Assembly (NCBI GenBank): GCA_947034885.2
Contig: OX344750.2
Coordinates: forward strand, 39,790,821-39,854,820
DNA: 64,000 nucleotides
Direction: 5' to 3'
From: Thuidium tamariscinum
Taxonomy: Eukaryota > Streptophyta > Bryopsida > Hypnales > Thuidiaceae
Part shown: piece after piece, positions 34,146-43,197 of the stretch
How positions within the stretch are numbered: position 1 is the stretch's first letter
Layout: each line of letters begins with the position of its first letter
Notes under the pieces: generated by a model
Database searches by the model: none
What the model was told of the DNA's origin: nothing
The model's input: the letters and a program-made list of their open reading frames with translations, nothing else
Made by a program: the position numbers and the translations under genes

Positions 34146-35540
34146 GATAAGAACTACACTAGACCATAATCTACACGAATTTCTCTAGAAGTAACTGATA
34201 ATGTGCTCTCTTTTAGTGTCCGCTACCCTAAACCCTAATTTCCCTTACAAACTGTACAATACTATTTCACCTGAACCACTGCACAACTAATTTACAATTC
34301 AGCTCAGAAGTGATTCAGGGTTCTATTACTGTGTCTATAAGGAAGAAAGGAACCCTCAGACGTTCCTAAACCCTAAACCCAACGACTTGAATCCCTGCAT
34401 TTGCTATTAGAAGCAAAACCCTAAATCCACAGCAAAAAACAAGACTAATTGTGCAGATTCTTACCGTCACTTACGAAGATAGTGATCGAAGTTGTTGATG
34501 AAGAAAGGGAACTTGTCGATGAAGACCCTAAACCCAAATGAAATCCGAGTCCCTGCCGAAGAAAATACACGCTCGGATAAGCACGATCTCACCCAAGAAG
34601 ACAATTGTTACGAATGCATGAAGAAAATCAAGTTCTGAATTGATCAATTGAGCTTGATCACAATCAACTTCAGCTTCCACTACAAACTTCACATTTCACT
34701 GACCTGAACTCACTGTCAATGAGAAGTTCAAGAGCTGCGTCGAAATCCCGAAAACGCTCCACCTGTAAGCACCGCTTGTGCCACCTCCAACACTCCTGCC
34801 TGAAGACACTGAAATGTACAAACGACACAGAGTTCTCCAAAGCTACCACCCCCAAAACAAAATGGTCGCGACGCCGACACCTAAACCCCAATGCTTATAC
34901 CTGAATATCCAAAACCGCAAGCATCGTTCACAAACACATTACCCTCAAGACTAAAGACAACACACACAAGAGCGGGACAAGAGGCGGAAGAGAAGCCGGG
35001 CGCGCGCGAGGGAGAAAAGGAAATGAGCGCTCCCAGAAATCGCTCCCCCAGGTGGAGACGACGACCAACCGACCCTACTCCTTAGGTTCGGTACCAGACC
35101 TAAGTCTAGGCTGGACGTCAGGCTCGGTACCGCCGTGCGTGGAGGATCGGCAACAAAGGAACGCGAGGTTCGGCACCGAACCTGTCGGTTTATAGTTTAA
35201 GGTTTTATCAAATTAAACTCCTATACATCAGTGATCACAGGATAGATTTAGGGTTTTTAGCCAAATGTTCATTTTTGAAAGATTTTTAAAAAAATTTACA
35301 AAGGGCATGAAAAAATTAGGTAGAAGATGAGCGAAATTTAGCCAGTTCTGGGATCACTGCTATACATTAAGATTACATTCATGAAGACTTGATGACGAAT
35401 GCTGTACAATACATTTTCCAAAACAAAGTGTCCATCCCATTTTTACTAGCTTAAGGTACACTACAACTTGTTTAAATGTTATTTTCTTTAACTTAGGTCC
35501 AAGAATAAAATTAAAAAAGATGCCATAATTTTTTTTAAAT
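34146..35540. promoter_or_regulatory. Divergent promoter region, left part, with telomere boxes
   Basis: No palindrome copies occur here. Several AAACCCTA boxes (about 34229-34440, near 34530) are typical of plant 5' regions, and the interval then becomes GC-rich with GGTACCRAACCT-type inverted words at 35085-35205. It probably contains the transcription start of the minus-strand gene and possibly its first exon; the ORF at 34670-34891 (minus) has no domain and I treat it as leader. Confidence 0.45.
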
Positions 35541-35543
35541 CTA

Positions 35544-35819
35544 AGGTAGGTACACCCAAAAGCGCCACTTATTCATACTGAGCCTAGTTCCTACTATTAA
35601 TTAGTTCAAATTTTTATGTAGTTTTGTTGGCAAGTGCAAGCATGTTCCAACACACCAAAGAACACAGGATTTGGATACCGTATGCAAAAATTATGAACAG
35701 TCCAAGTCTGTTTATAAAAGCGCCACCATCTATAGTTTGTGAACATGACTGATTTCAAAAATGTATGTGCACTGTAGATGGTGCTTTTAGGAACAGGGCG
35801 CTTTTCAGTGTACCCACCT
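35544..35819. mobile_element. Nested 276-bp MITE with TA duplication
   Basis: Ends AGGTAGGTACACCCAAAAGC and, in complement, AGGTGGGTACACTGAAAAGC are inverted copies, with a TA on each side (35542-35543 and 35820-35821). There is an inner hairpin around GCGCCACCATCTATAG versus CTGTAGATGGTGC. A TA target points to a Tc1/mariner or Harbinger-like non-autonomous element. It inserted into the large transposon after, or during, the latter's history. Confidence 0.75.
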
Positions 35820-35821
35820 TA

Positions 35822-38465
35822 TGTACAAATTAAAATTACCACAAACACCCTACCATCACAAAAAAAAATACTGTATTCATTAGAAATGGGGGCTAATCAG
35901 AAAGGAGTTGTCATGTTTTGTTACACCTTTGTTTCAAGTAATTATTAACCAAACATAAAGATTAATGCCCAAAAAAAATTTGGCCTCCTCAACATTATAA
36001 CTTTACCATTATTTATATTTCTATATATTTTTGAACATTATAACTTTACCATTATTTATATTTCTATATATTTTTGAATAATACTGTTTTAGTTAGATGA
36101 ACAGTTAATTGCGATATATGTAATCTATAATGTGTACAAATGACAATCATAATCAACAATGAATGCAACAATAATGACAAAAGACATTGCAAAAGATATC
36201 AAATAAGACAGCTAATGTTCTCTTCGAATTTTCATGCCCAAAAATTTATTCTTATATACAAACTTTAAAAGCAAATATTTAAAAAACATTTTCAGAACTT
36301 TGTTCTGTAGCTTGCAAATCATCCCTTCCGGCCTACCCAATAGGATGAATAAACTTGGCCTCCTCATGAAGTAGGATAAAAAAACATACCAACTTCTTCA
36401 AATTTAGTTTTCCTATTCTCAATGTTAATTGCATGACATTTCTGGTTTTATTAAGGTTCCGAAAATTTAAAGAAAATGGCAAAGTTTAGGTTCATTTGGT
36501 TTATAAATGTACATTACGCAATTTGTGGTCAAGAAATGCAAAAGTAATCATAGGAATGACATGTTCTAAGACATGCCAACTTGAACAAATTTTTTTTGCC
36601 TATTGTGAACGTGAATTGCATGACATTTGTGGTTTCAGGTTTGTAGACAAAAAATGGCAGGGTTTGGGTATTTGGTTTTTCTTAAAGTATTTTTGGTCGT
36701 TTGTGGTCATAAATTGAAAACTGCCCATGGAAATCCAATGTTGTAGTAATTATTTTGTTTTATGAATCATGAGGCTAACCAGAGCAAACTTCTAAACAAG
36801 TAAAATTTTGTATCCATACAAAATACGTAAATTTGATTTTGTTCCTGGAAGAAGAAATTAAAGGATTATTGAGGGCCTACAGTTGAAGGACTATTAGTAA
36901 CAGCTGCAAGATTGAAGTATATGTTAAAGGCTTGCAAGGTTTAGAAATGTATGTATTCTTTTGAAGAACTCACTCTATTCGTTGGAAGATTGAGTTATAC
37001 TTACAAGCCTACCATGAAATATTATAATTAATTTTATTATTATTAAGAACTAGTAATTTTAGTTGTATTTGAATTTTTGTTTGTAAACGAGCAACCCTAA
37101 CCTGTGAAAGCCTTCCAAGCTTTAGTGCATTCTGTTGAAGAAGACAGAAAATCACCAGGCTAATGAATTGTGTTTTAGATTTTATAATATGAGTGCACAT
37201 GAAGTGAAATTGAAGTCCTCTCGAATAAATCAGATTAAAAAAAAATGACTCAAGGTTTATATGTATAAACCTCATACATATATGAAATTGCTTTCACATA
37301 TTCAGAAGTCTGACATCATTTTTGGAAAGAATGAAATGTAGAAATGTTTGTCATTCTTCACTTTAAAGAATAATTTCAAAAACAATTGAAGTATAAATTT
37401 AGATGTAATTTCCCGATTAAAAAATATAACCTATACAAATGGATTATAGACAATATATCCTAAACCATCAACTGAAGCACATCTTATGCACAAATATTTG
37501 TGAATCCTAAATCATAGAATGGAAGTATAAACCTCAATCACTGAAGCCTAAAGAACACCAAAGATTGAAGAATATCCCATGAAGCTAAAGCATAAACCGT
37601 AAAACGGAATCCAAAACCGTACAAATAAATCCTAAACCCTAAACCCTACAATTTAACCCTACATCCTAGAAGTACATCTGAATCCCAGAATTGAACCCTG
37701 AAACCTAAACGTAGATAGTGAACTCTAGAAATTAGTCCTAAACCCTAAACCCTACAAACCCTAAACCCTAAAGCCTAAGGAATAAAAGGTGAACCCTAAA
37801 CTCCAAAGCAATAAAAGCATAAGACTAAATGAACTGAATTCCCGAGAAGGCTTGGTCACATTTTTAGAAATCAGTAAATGCAAAGGGAGAAGTTCAGAAG
37901 TCAACTGGAGGCATTTGAAGTGGACAACTGTACGAAGTCATGAATTAGTTAGCCGACAAAAAGATTCCTCTTACCTGTCAAAGGAAGCGCTGAAATTTAG
38001 TCATTTGTGGCTGTGGACCGCACGTTGGTGCGCCAAGGCTGCCAGCAAGCGGGGCCGAAAGTTCTGTAATGCCGAAAGTTTTGGAGCACTTGCCTAGAAT
38101 TTTGGGGTTCAGGGCGTGTATGTGGACAGATTTGAAATATGTGCCTTGCGCGCGTTTTTTTCCCGCCCTCGCTGTCTTGGTGCTTCGGCTTCTCTTCTCG
38201 CGACCTCACTGATTTCGTCATGCATGAATAATTGATCGTATGCTCACTCTGTTCTCTTGCGCTCCGTTTTCTCATTTCTCAATCGTGCATTCGCTTCTGT
38301 AGATTGTATGAACTCATTGGAACTGTACTCAGTTGCTTGTTTTGCGCATTGGCGTGGACATTAACATCCTGCTGCGGAGGTACTGTTTTCTATGAACATC
38401 ATATTTGACCTGTTTTGTCTGCACTTCACTGTTTGCTAAGACAATGTACTGTTTCGTAGGATGTG
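35822..38465. promoter_or_regulatory. Central intergenic region of the transposon, right part
   Basis: AT-rich DNA without a supported gene. It has a tandem 43-44-bp duplication at 35990-36076 (two copies of ACATTATAACTTTACC...), a telomere-box cluster at 37.6-37.8 kb, and a GC-richer stretch at 37.98-38.28 kb that may hold the promoter and first exon of the transposase gene. No palindrome copies occur before 38568. Confidence 0.45.
37610..37790 (+). repeat. Interstitial telomere-like CCCTAAA cluster
   Basis: Several runs of CCTAAACCCTAAACCCTA separated by degenerate versions. These are short and interrupted, so not a chromosome end; telo-boxes are common in plant promoters. Confidence 0.7.
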
Positions 38466-39393
38466 TAATGCAATTGTTTGTGACTTTTACGCAAATGTTG
38501 ATGAAGTTCTGGTCTACGCTTGCCTCCGAAATAATCGCCGTAAATTACGGGATATGTACATGATCATTATCATCGATTCGATGATAACATTCATGTATAT
38601 CATCGAGTCGATGATAATTACGAGGAACGTAGAAGTAATATAGTATAATGCAGGAAGTATCTTCACATCTTAAAAAGGGAGGAATTGGATGGGATGGTCG
38701 TGCTCTGCTGATGTCTATAACATTTCTTTTGTATAGAAGTTATCCTCGTGTCGATGATAACTACTCAGTAGACGAAGCACTTCATGTCGCCTTCACTTGA
38801 AATGAGTAGTGCAGGAGTTTGTTCTGTGGGATTTCTCGAAATCTTGGTTTACACGTACATTGTAAATTGTCATGGCTTTCTATGGATTATCGTCGAGTCG
38901 AGGATAGTTTGCGAACTTGTAATTGTGTGTGTCCTTATTTACCATGGGAATTCTTATTTCATTAATGAAATTGAAACCATGAATACTTCAGACATTGTGT
39001 ATGGGTCATAATTATCATCGGGTCGAGGATAAGTGCATTATCTGTCTGAATATTTTCTTAGTGCTAGTTCGTTAGAGCAGACACTTTTCTATAATGAATA
39101 TGTGAGCACATATTGCAGGAGATCTTTCTTGTCCAAGTTATCCTCGATTCGAGGATAACTGTTATTGTACTCGGTATTGGTTTTTTCTTTGGTTAATCGA
39201 AATGATTATTCTTGGACCTAATAGTAGGTTTTACTTCTGATCTCTTCTAGTTTTATTCATGTTGAGATTCTGTATTCAATTTGATATCCCTCTGGTATGT
39301 GTCGTCTGTTTTACGGATATCGATATTTTAAAGATGCATTTGTTATCGTCGACTCGATGATGTTCATTCTGATTGGTGACTTATTTTTTACAG
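38466..39393 (+). promoter_or_regulatory. Leader of transposase gene with seven-palindrome array
   Basis: A TTATTTTTTACAG acceptor ends at 39393, one base before the ATG context, so the upstream 0.9 kb is probably a leader intron. Palindrome copies begin at 38568, 38598, 38741, 38888, 39013, 39139 and 39344, mostly 125-205 bp apart. This mirrors the nine-copy array before the divergent gene. Confidence 0.6.
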
Positions 39394-39394
39394 A

Positions 39395-42259
39395 ATGAAT
39401 TACCATGGGCCAGAGGACTTCACAAATCCAGTTCTGGTACTTCCACTGGATGTTCGTCTGTGCGAGGGGATCCCTCGTGCAAAGTGGGTTACACAGCCCG
39501 TGACTCTGCAAGACAATGATGGCGTGGATATTGTAAGGGGCATTTGTCAGAATGTTGATCCTGAGCTAGTCTTTGACCAGAATGGGAACTCGCTTGGTGA
39601 TGATCGAGTCGCCATTCATATCGCAGAGTCTTTGAACGAGGAGCTCTTCTCATCGGCAAATATGTGGTCTATACGATCTTGGCACATTAGGAGAGTTTTT
39701 TTGTATGACGGTGCTTCTTTGTATGACCATGACGAAACACAGAAGTACAATACAGCCATGAATCCAAAGAGAGTTCGAAAGGGGGTTCGATCATATGAAT
39801 CAACTCGGTCGAGGATGGATCCTGAGGTCCCTCCCAAAAAAGAGTTTCTCTTGACTATGGAATCGATCACAGCAGTTTCCACGAAAAGTTGTTGTGGGGA
39901 GATTTGTGTACAACATTTCCCGCGTGCACTTATTCAAGCAATACGGATCGAGTTGTATGGTAGTAATGACTTCAAAGCTCGCAACAAGACTTTGTTGGAG
40001 GTGCATAGGCAGATCCACAAGGATGCTAGTGGAAAAGAGTGGATCACCTTGAAAGAGAGGGAAGTTTGTCCTATTGCGTGGTGGATCATTCATGGGATTG
40101 CGAAATGTACATTTTATAGGTACAAAGAGAAAGCCAAAACTGGAAATCAAGCCGATGTCCATGGGAATATGGGAAGTAAGAAGCCTCGAATGCAAACTCT
40201 TCAAGCTACTGCCACACTTCGAAGGTTAATTGAGTCAGATGCTGATAAGATGCCACACAAAACAAGGACATTGGAAACTGGAGAGAAGGTCACTGCCATG
40301 GTTCTGCCATCCTCGTTTCGTTGGAGTGATCAACTGAAAACAATCAATGAATCCAATGCAAGCTTCAATTTGCCACCAATTTCTTCTAGCGGTTTGAGCA
40401 ATATTCGTCGTGATTCTTTTCCTGAGTTTGCTGCAAAGGCTCGTGGAGATACATTTGCTAGATGTGGTTTGTGTGACAAGTACAACCAATTGAGAAGCGC
40501 TTGTGTGGGTGAAGAGGCAAAATCTAAGTGGGAACAACTGAAGAAAGTCCACAATCAGGGGCAATTGGCTCATAGACAACTCTACTACGGACATCGGGAT
40601 CAATCAGTAAGAACGCCAGATAAGGTGTTGTGCATTATTCACGACAAGATGGATCATTCCAAGACTGCTTCTCCTCACTTTTCCCACAAGACTAAAGTAA
40701 CCGAATCCTTCATGAAAATGCCTATTGCAGTGACCGGTATGATTGCTCACGGACATGGTGATGTGCGATATGCACACTATAGTTTGGGCATTTATCCAAC
40801 AGATTCAAATCATACCATTGGATCGATAGCGAGGTTGTTGCGTGATTTGGAAGGAGTGCCAAAGAATTCATCGCGTAAGTTATTTTCAATAGAAGACAAG
40901 CAATCCACCTTGACAAAGGCACTTTTAAATGGAGCAGAGACTTATTTGGATTCCCTCCTTCCACCTCCAGAGGATCCACTTCCAGCTAATCCTCTCCCCC
41001 CTGTATTAATATTACAGTTAGACAACTGTTCAGGGGACAACAAGAATCGTTATGTTTTCGGTTTTTGCTCTATGCTTGTATGCAAAGGTATTTTTCGTGA
41101 GGTGTACATCAACTTCCTCATTGTAGGACACACTCATGAAGATATAGATGCTCTTTTTGGTCGATGGAGTTCCAGATTGAAGACAAATAACTATCCAACA
41201 CTTCCAAGGCTCATGAAGTCATTCATGGATTCTGATGAGCACCCTGTGATTCCTCATCTCATTGAGGAAGTTCCTGACTTCAAGGCGTTTGTACATGGAT
41301 ACCTCGGTACGGGTGGGGACTTCTTAGAGGGTCATTCTAGATCTCAACAATTTAAGTTTTTTAAGGATTCAAATGGATGGCCTCTCATGGAGTATAAGAA
41401 TTTGTGTACAGATGATAAGTGGTTGCCTGAGGGAAGCAAGGGAATAAGATTGTGGTCCGAGACTACAGATGGGCTTCCTAAAATACCAACAGGTAGTCCT
41501 CCACCTCTAGTTCCTGAACCGATGAAGGCGCTTTTAGATGTAAAGAAGGGTCTGACCGGTTTTGTTGAATACTGGAAGAAAATGGCAAATGACGATTACA
41601 CAGGAGAATTTAGGCGGAAGAATGGTGCCTTAGAAGATTATTGGAAAGGCGTTCGAACAGCTTTGGATGCACCTCTTCAAGTGCGTGAAGCGTTACTGGA
41701 TGGATTTTGGCCAGCTTCCAGGGTTACCCTAGACGAGACAGATCGAATGCAAAGAGATGGGACATTGCATGAGGAAGATGCAGAAGATGCACCATTTGTT
41801 GGACGGAGGCGTGATCGTCCGCGTCCTTCATTTCGTGTTAATGTGGATACACATGAAGGCTCTTTTATTGCGGTGCGTCCTGATGATGGTGATCCTAAAC
41901 CATTTTGGCTTGCTAGAGCCATTACGGCTCCAAGTCCAGATCCAGGGCATATGCATATGATTCGAATTCAATATTGGACGCCTGCCTCAAACCGGCACAT
42001 TAATATGGATACGTATGAGGGATGGGACTTGAAACAAGGGAATGTATGGCGTGAAGACTCCGCGATCAAGCCAACCTGGTCAAATACGGGTTGTATTCTA
42101 ACAGCTTGGAAGCCTCGTTTCAGAGAGAACACTAAAAAACCAAAAGTGTCTATTCCAAATTTACAAATTGGAATCATTAAGGCATCTGTGGCAGCCATTA
42201 CAATCGAAGAACGAAGCAATGATGAAGATGAGGAGGATGAGCCTATGGAAGAAGAGTGA
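39395..42259 (+). CDS. DUF7869-like RNase H-fold transposase, 954 aa
   Basis: One uninterrupted 954-codon frame from ATG at 39395, directly after a TTTTTTACAG acceptor. The C-terminal half shows the DUF7869-type core: IIHDKMDHSKT (D417), a long HGHGDVRYAH strand region, LILQLDNCSGDNKNRY (D543), and FLIVGHTHEDIDALFGRW (H579, E582, D583, D585). These acidic residues fit a DDE-type RNase H catalytic set. CGLC (357-360) with C370 and nearby His may form a zinc site. The last 150 residues hold a WLARAI..RIQYWTP segment, possibly chromatin- or DNA-binding, and an acidic end. I associate this family with transposon proteins scattered in animals, algae and seedless plants, but its superfamily name is not certain. 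It would recognise and cut the element ends. Frame and motifs look complete, so it may still be active. Confidence 0.82.
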   Translation: MNYHGPEDFTNPVLVLPLDVRLCEGIPRAKWVTQPVTLQDNDGVDIVRGICQNVDPELVFDQNGNSLGDDRVAIHIAESLNEELFSSANMWSIRSWHIRRVFLYDGASLYDHDETQKYNTAMNPKRVRKGVRSYESTRSRMDPEVPPKKEFLLTMESITAVSTKSCCGEICVQHFPRALIQAIRIELYGSNDFKARNKTLLEVHRQIHKDASGKEWITLKEREVCPIAWWIIHGIAKCTFYRYKEKAKTGNQADVHGNMGSKKPRMQTLQATATLRRLIESDADKMPHKTRTLETGEKVTAMVLPSSFRWSDQLKTINESNASFNLPPISSSGLSNIRRDSFPEFAAKARGDTFARCGLCDKYNQLRSACVGEEAKSKWEQLKKVHNQGQLAHRQLYYGHRDQSVRTPDKVLCIIHDKMDHSKTASPHFSHKTKVTESFMKMPIAVTGMIAHGHGDVRYAHYSLGIYPTDSNHTIGSIARLLRDLEGVPKNSSRKLFSIEDKQSTLTKALLNGAETYLDSLLPPPEDPLPANPLPPVLILQLDNCSGDNKNRYVFGFCSMLVCKGIFREVYINFLIVGHTHEDIDALFGRWSSRLKTNNYPTLPRLMKSFMDSDEHPVIPHLIEEVPDFKAFVHGYLGTGGDFLEGHSRSQQFKFFKDSNGWPLMEYKNLCTDDKWLPEGSKGIRLWSETTDGLPKIPTGSPPPLVPEPMKALLDVKKGLTGFVEYWKKMANDDYTGEFRRKNGALEDYWKGVRTALDAPLQVREALLDGFWPASRVTLDETDRMQRDGTLHEEDAEDAPFVGRRRDRPRPSFRVNVDTHEGSFIAVRPDDGDPKPFWLARAITAPSPDPGHMHMIRIQYWTPASNRHINMDTYEGWDLKQGNVWREDSAIKPTWSNTGCILTAWKPRFRENTKKPKVSIPNLQIGIIKASVAAITIEERSNDEDEEDEPMEEE

Positions 42260-42752
42260 ATATTTTATAGTGGTAGTATGTTGTTGTTGCATTGTTGTAT
42301 TTCAAGTATTAGATTGTTTTTTTCATATTGTAGTTTAAAAGTATATTTATAAAGTAGAATGGTATTTAAATGCATATATAGTACAAGAATTGGATATGTA
42401 TTTCATCACAATATTGTGACTATATAGTACATATTGATTTCTATTAATAGTAAATATAGTTTTTGCAATTGCATTTCAAACTTGTGTGTACAAAATATTT
42501 TCCTGCATGAAGGAGTACGTGAGTACGTGATAAGTTCGTGAAGTCAAAGTATGATATCATCAAACTTTACATGTATGTTTCAATAAGTAGAAGTGTCCAT
42601 TTAAAAAAACACCGAACTTGAAAATGTTTCAAATGAGGTGTTTTGTTTACTTATAAAACAATTGGAAGAGGAAATTTGAATGTTGATAGTAGATATTTGA
42701 CACTTGTAGAAGTAAGAAAATAATAATAAAAGTTAATTTTTGGCATTCTTGA
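42260..42752. other. 3' flank of transposase gene
   Basis: AT-rich, no frames; probably 3' UTR and polyadenylation region. Confidence 0.5.
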
Positions 42753-42851
42753 GTCTCAATTTAATGAAAAGTCTCAATTTAATGAAGACTTTTTTAGCCT
42801 TAAAATAGAAAGTCATTAAAATGAGACCACAATTTGTCTCATTTTAACGAA
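42753..42851. repeat. Right subterminal array of the 16-bp end unit
   Basis: Units close to GTCTCAWTTTAAYGAA occur at 42753-42768, 42771-42786, inverted at 42812-42827, and at 42836-42851 inside the terminal repeat. The left end has only the one unit in its terminal repeat plus a weak partial at about 25435-25447. These are good candidates for transposase-binding sites. Confidence 0.75.
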
Positions 42852-42860
42852 TAAGGCCTT
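42833..42860 (-). repeat. Right terminal inverted repeat (28 bp)
   Basis: The complement is identical to 25399-25426 over all 28 bases. Confidence 0.9.
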
Positions 42861-42864
42861 AAAT
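42861..42864. repeat. Right target-site duplication (AAAT)
   Basis: Matches 25395-25398. Confidence 0.6.
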
Positions 42865-43197
42865 GGCCATAAAGGTACATTGTATATTGTCTTTTGTAGC
42901 TGGCAAGCTTTGAGGTCCCAACATATCAAGATTCAAAGAAGAGCTTTTGATTGGACATCCTTCATGCAATAGATTTGGAGGGTCAATTCTATTGTGTATC
43001 TCATTGTGACATTCAAGAATCTCAACTAAACTAGCTTCACCAACTACACTTGTAATTACAAGATTAAAAGTAGACAAATTAGCAAATGCTTGCTTCCCTT
43101 GACAACGAGATCTTTGATGGCTAAGGAGACTAGCCATTGCTGAAAACCTGAAAATGCCACATCTTGTACAGTTCAAGCTTTTACCCATATTTACCAA
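42862..43197 (-). pseudogene. C2H2-type N-terminal exon of the interrupted Plavaka-like gene
   Basis: ATG-proximal frame with a zinc-finger-like LNCTRCGIFRFSAMASLLSH motif (C-x2-C...H-x4-C), then a low-complexity segment, running straight up to the right end of the large transposon. Plavaka-type transposases often begin with such a finger. The frame facing it across the insertion (25397 leftward) is offset by one base after removing one AAAT, so precise excision would not by itself give an open frame; it was probably already decayed or spliced here. Confidence 0.5.

Larger units (their letters stand above)
25399..42860. mobile_element. 17.46-kb multigene DNA transposon (DUF7869-like transposase)
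   Basis: Perfect 28-bp inverted repeats (25399-25426 and 42833-42860, beginning AAGGCCTTATTCGTTAAAAT) and AAAT duplications bound the element. It carries a 954-codon RNase H-fold transposase (plus strand, right end) and a divergent minus-strand set: a ParB/methyltransferase-like gene, an FCP1-like HAD gene and a Ser/Pro-rich frame. About 25 copies of a 19-bp CpG palindrome are confined to it. The left coding part (26-33 kb) is much richer in GC than the surrounding DNA. There is no DNA polymerase, capsid or reverse transcriptase. The intact transposase and perfect ends suggest it moved rather recently; likely stop codons in the minus-strand genes suggest those have begun to decay in this copy, or have introns I misjudge. 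Confidence 0.85.

Noticed and set aside
34670-34891. 73-aa minus-strand ORF in the divergent promoter region
   Set aside because: No domain, and its position suits a leader or first non-coding exon of the ParB/methyltransferase-like gene.
37610-37790. Telomere or chromosome end
   Set aside because: The CCCTAAA runs are short, interrupted and embedded in the transposon's promoter-like region.
25399-42860. The 17.5-kb multigene element as a Polinton/Maverick or giant-virus insertion
   Set aside because: No DNA polymerase B, retroviral-type integrase, packaging ATPase, protease or capsid-like protein is visible. The recombinase is of DUF7869 type and the terminal repeats are short (28 bp).
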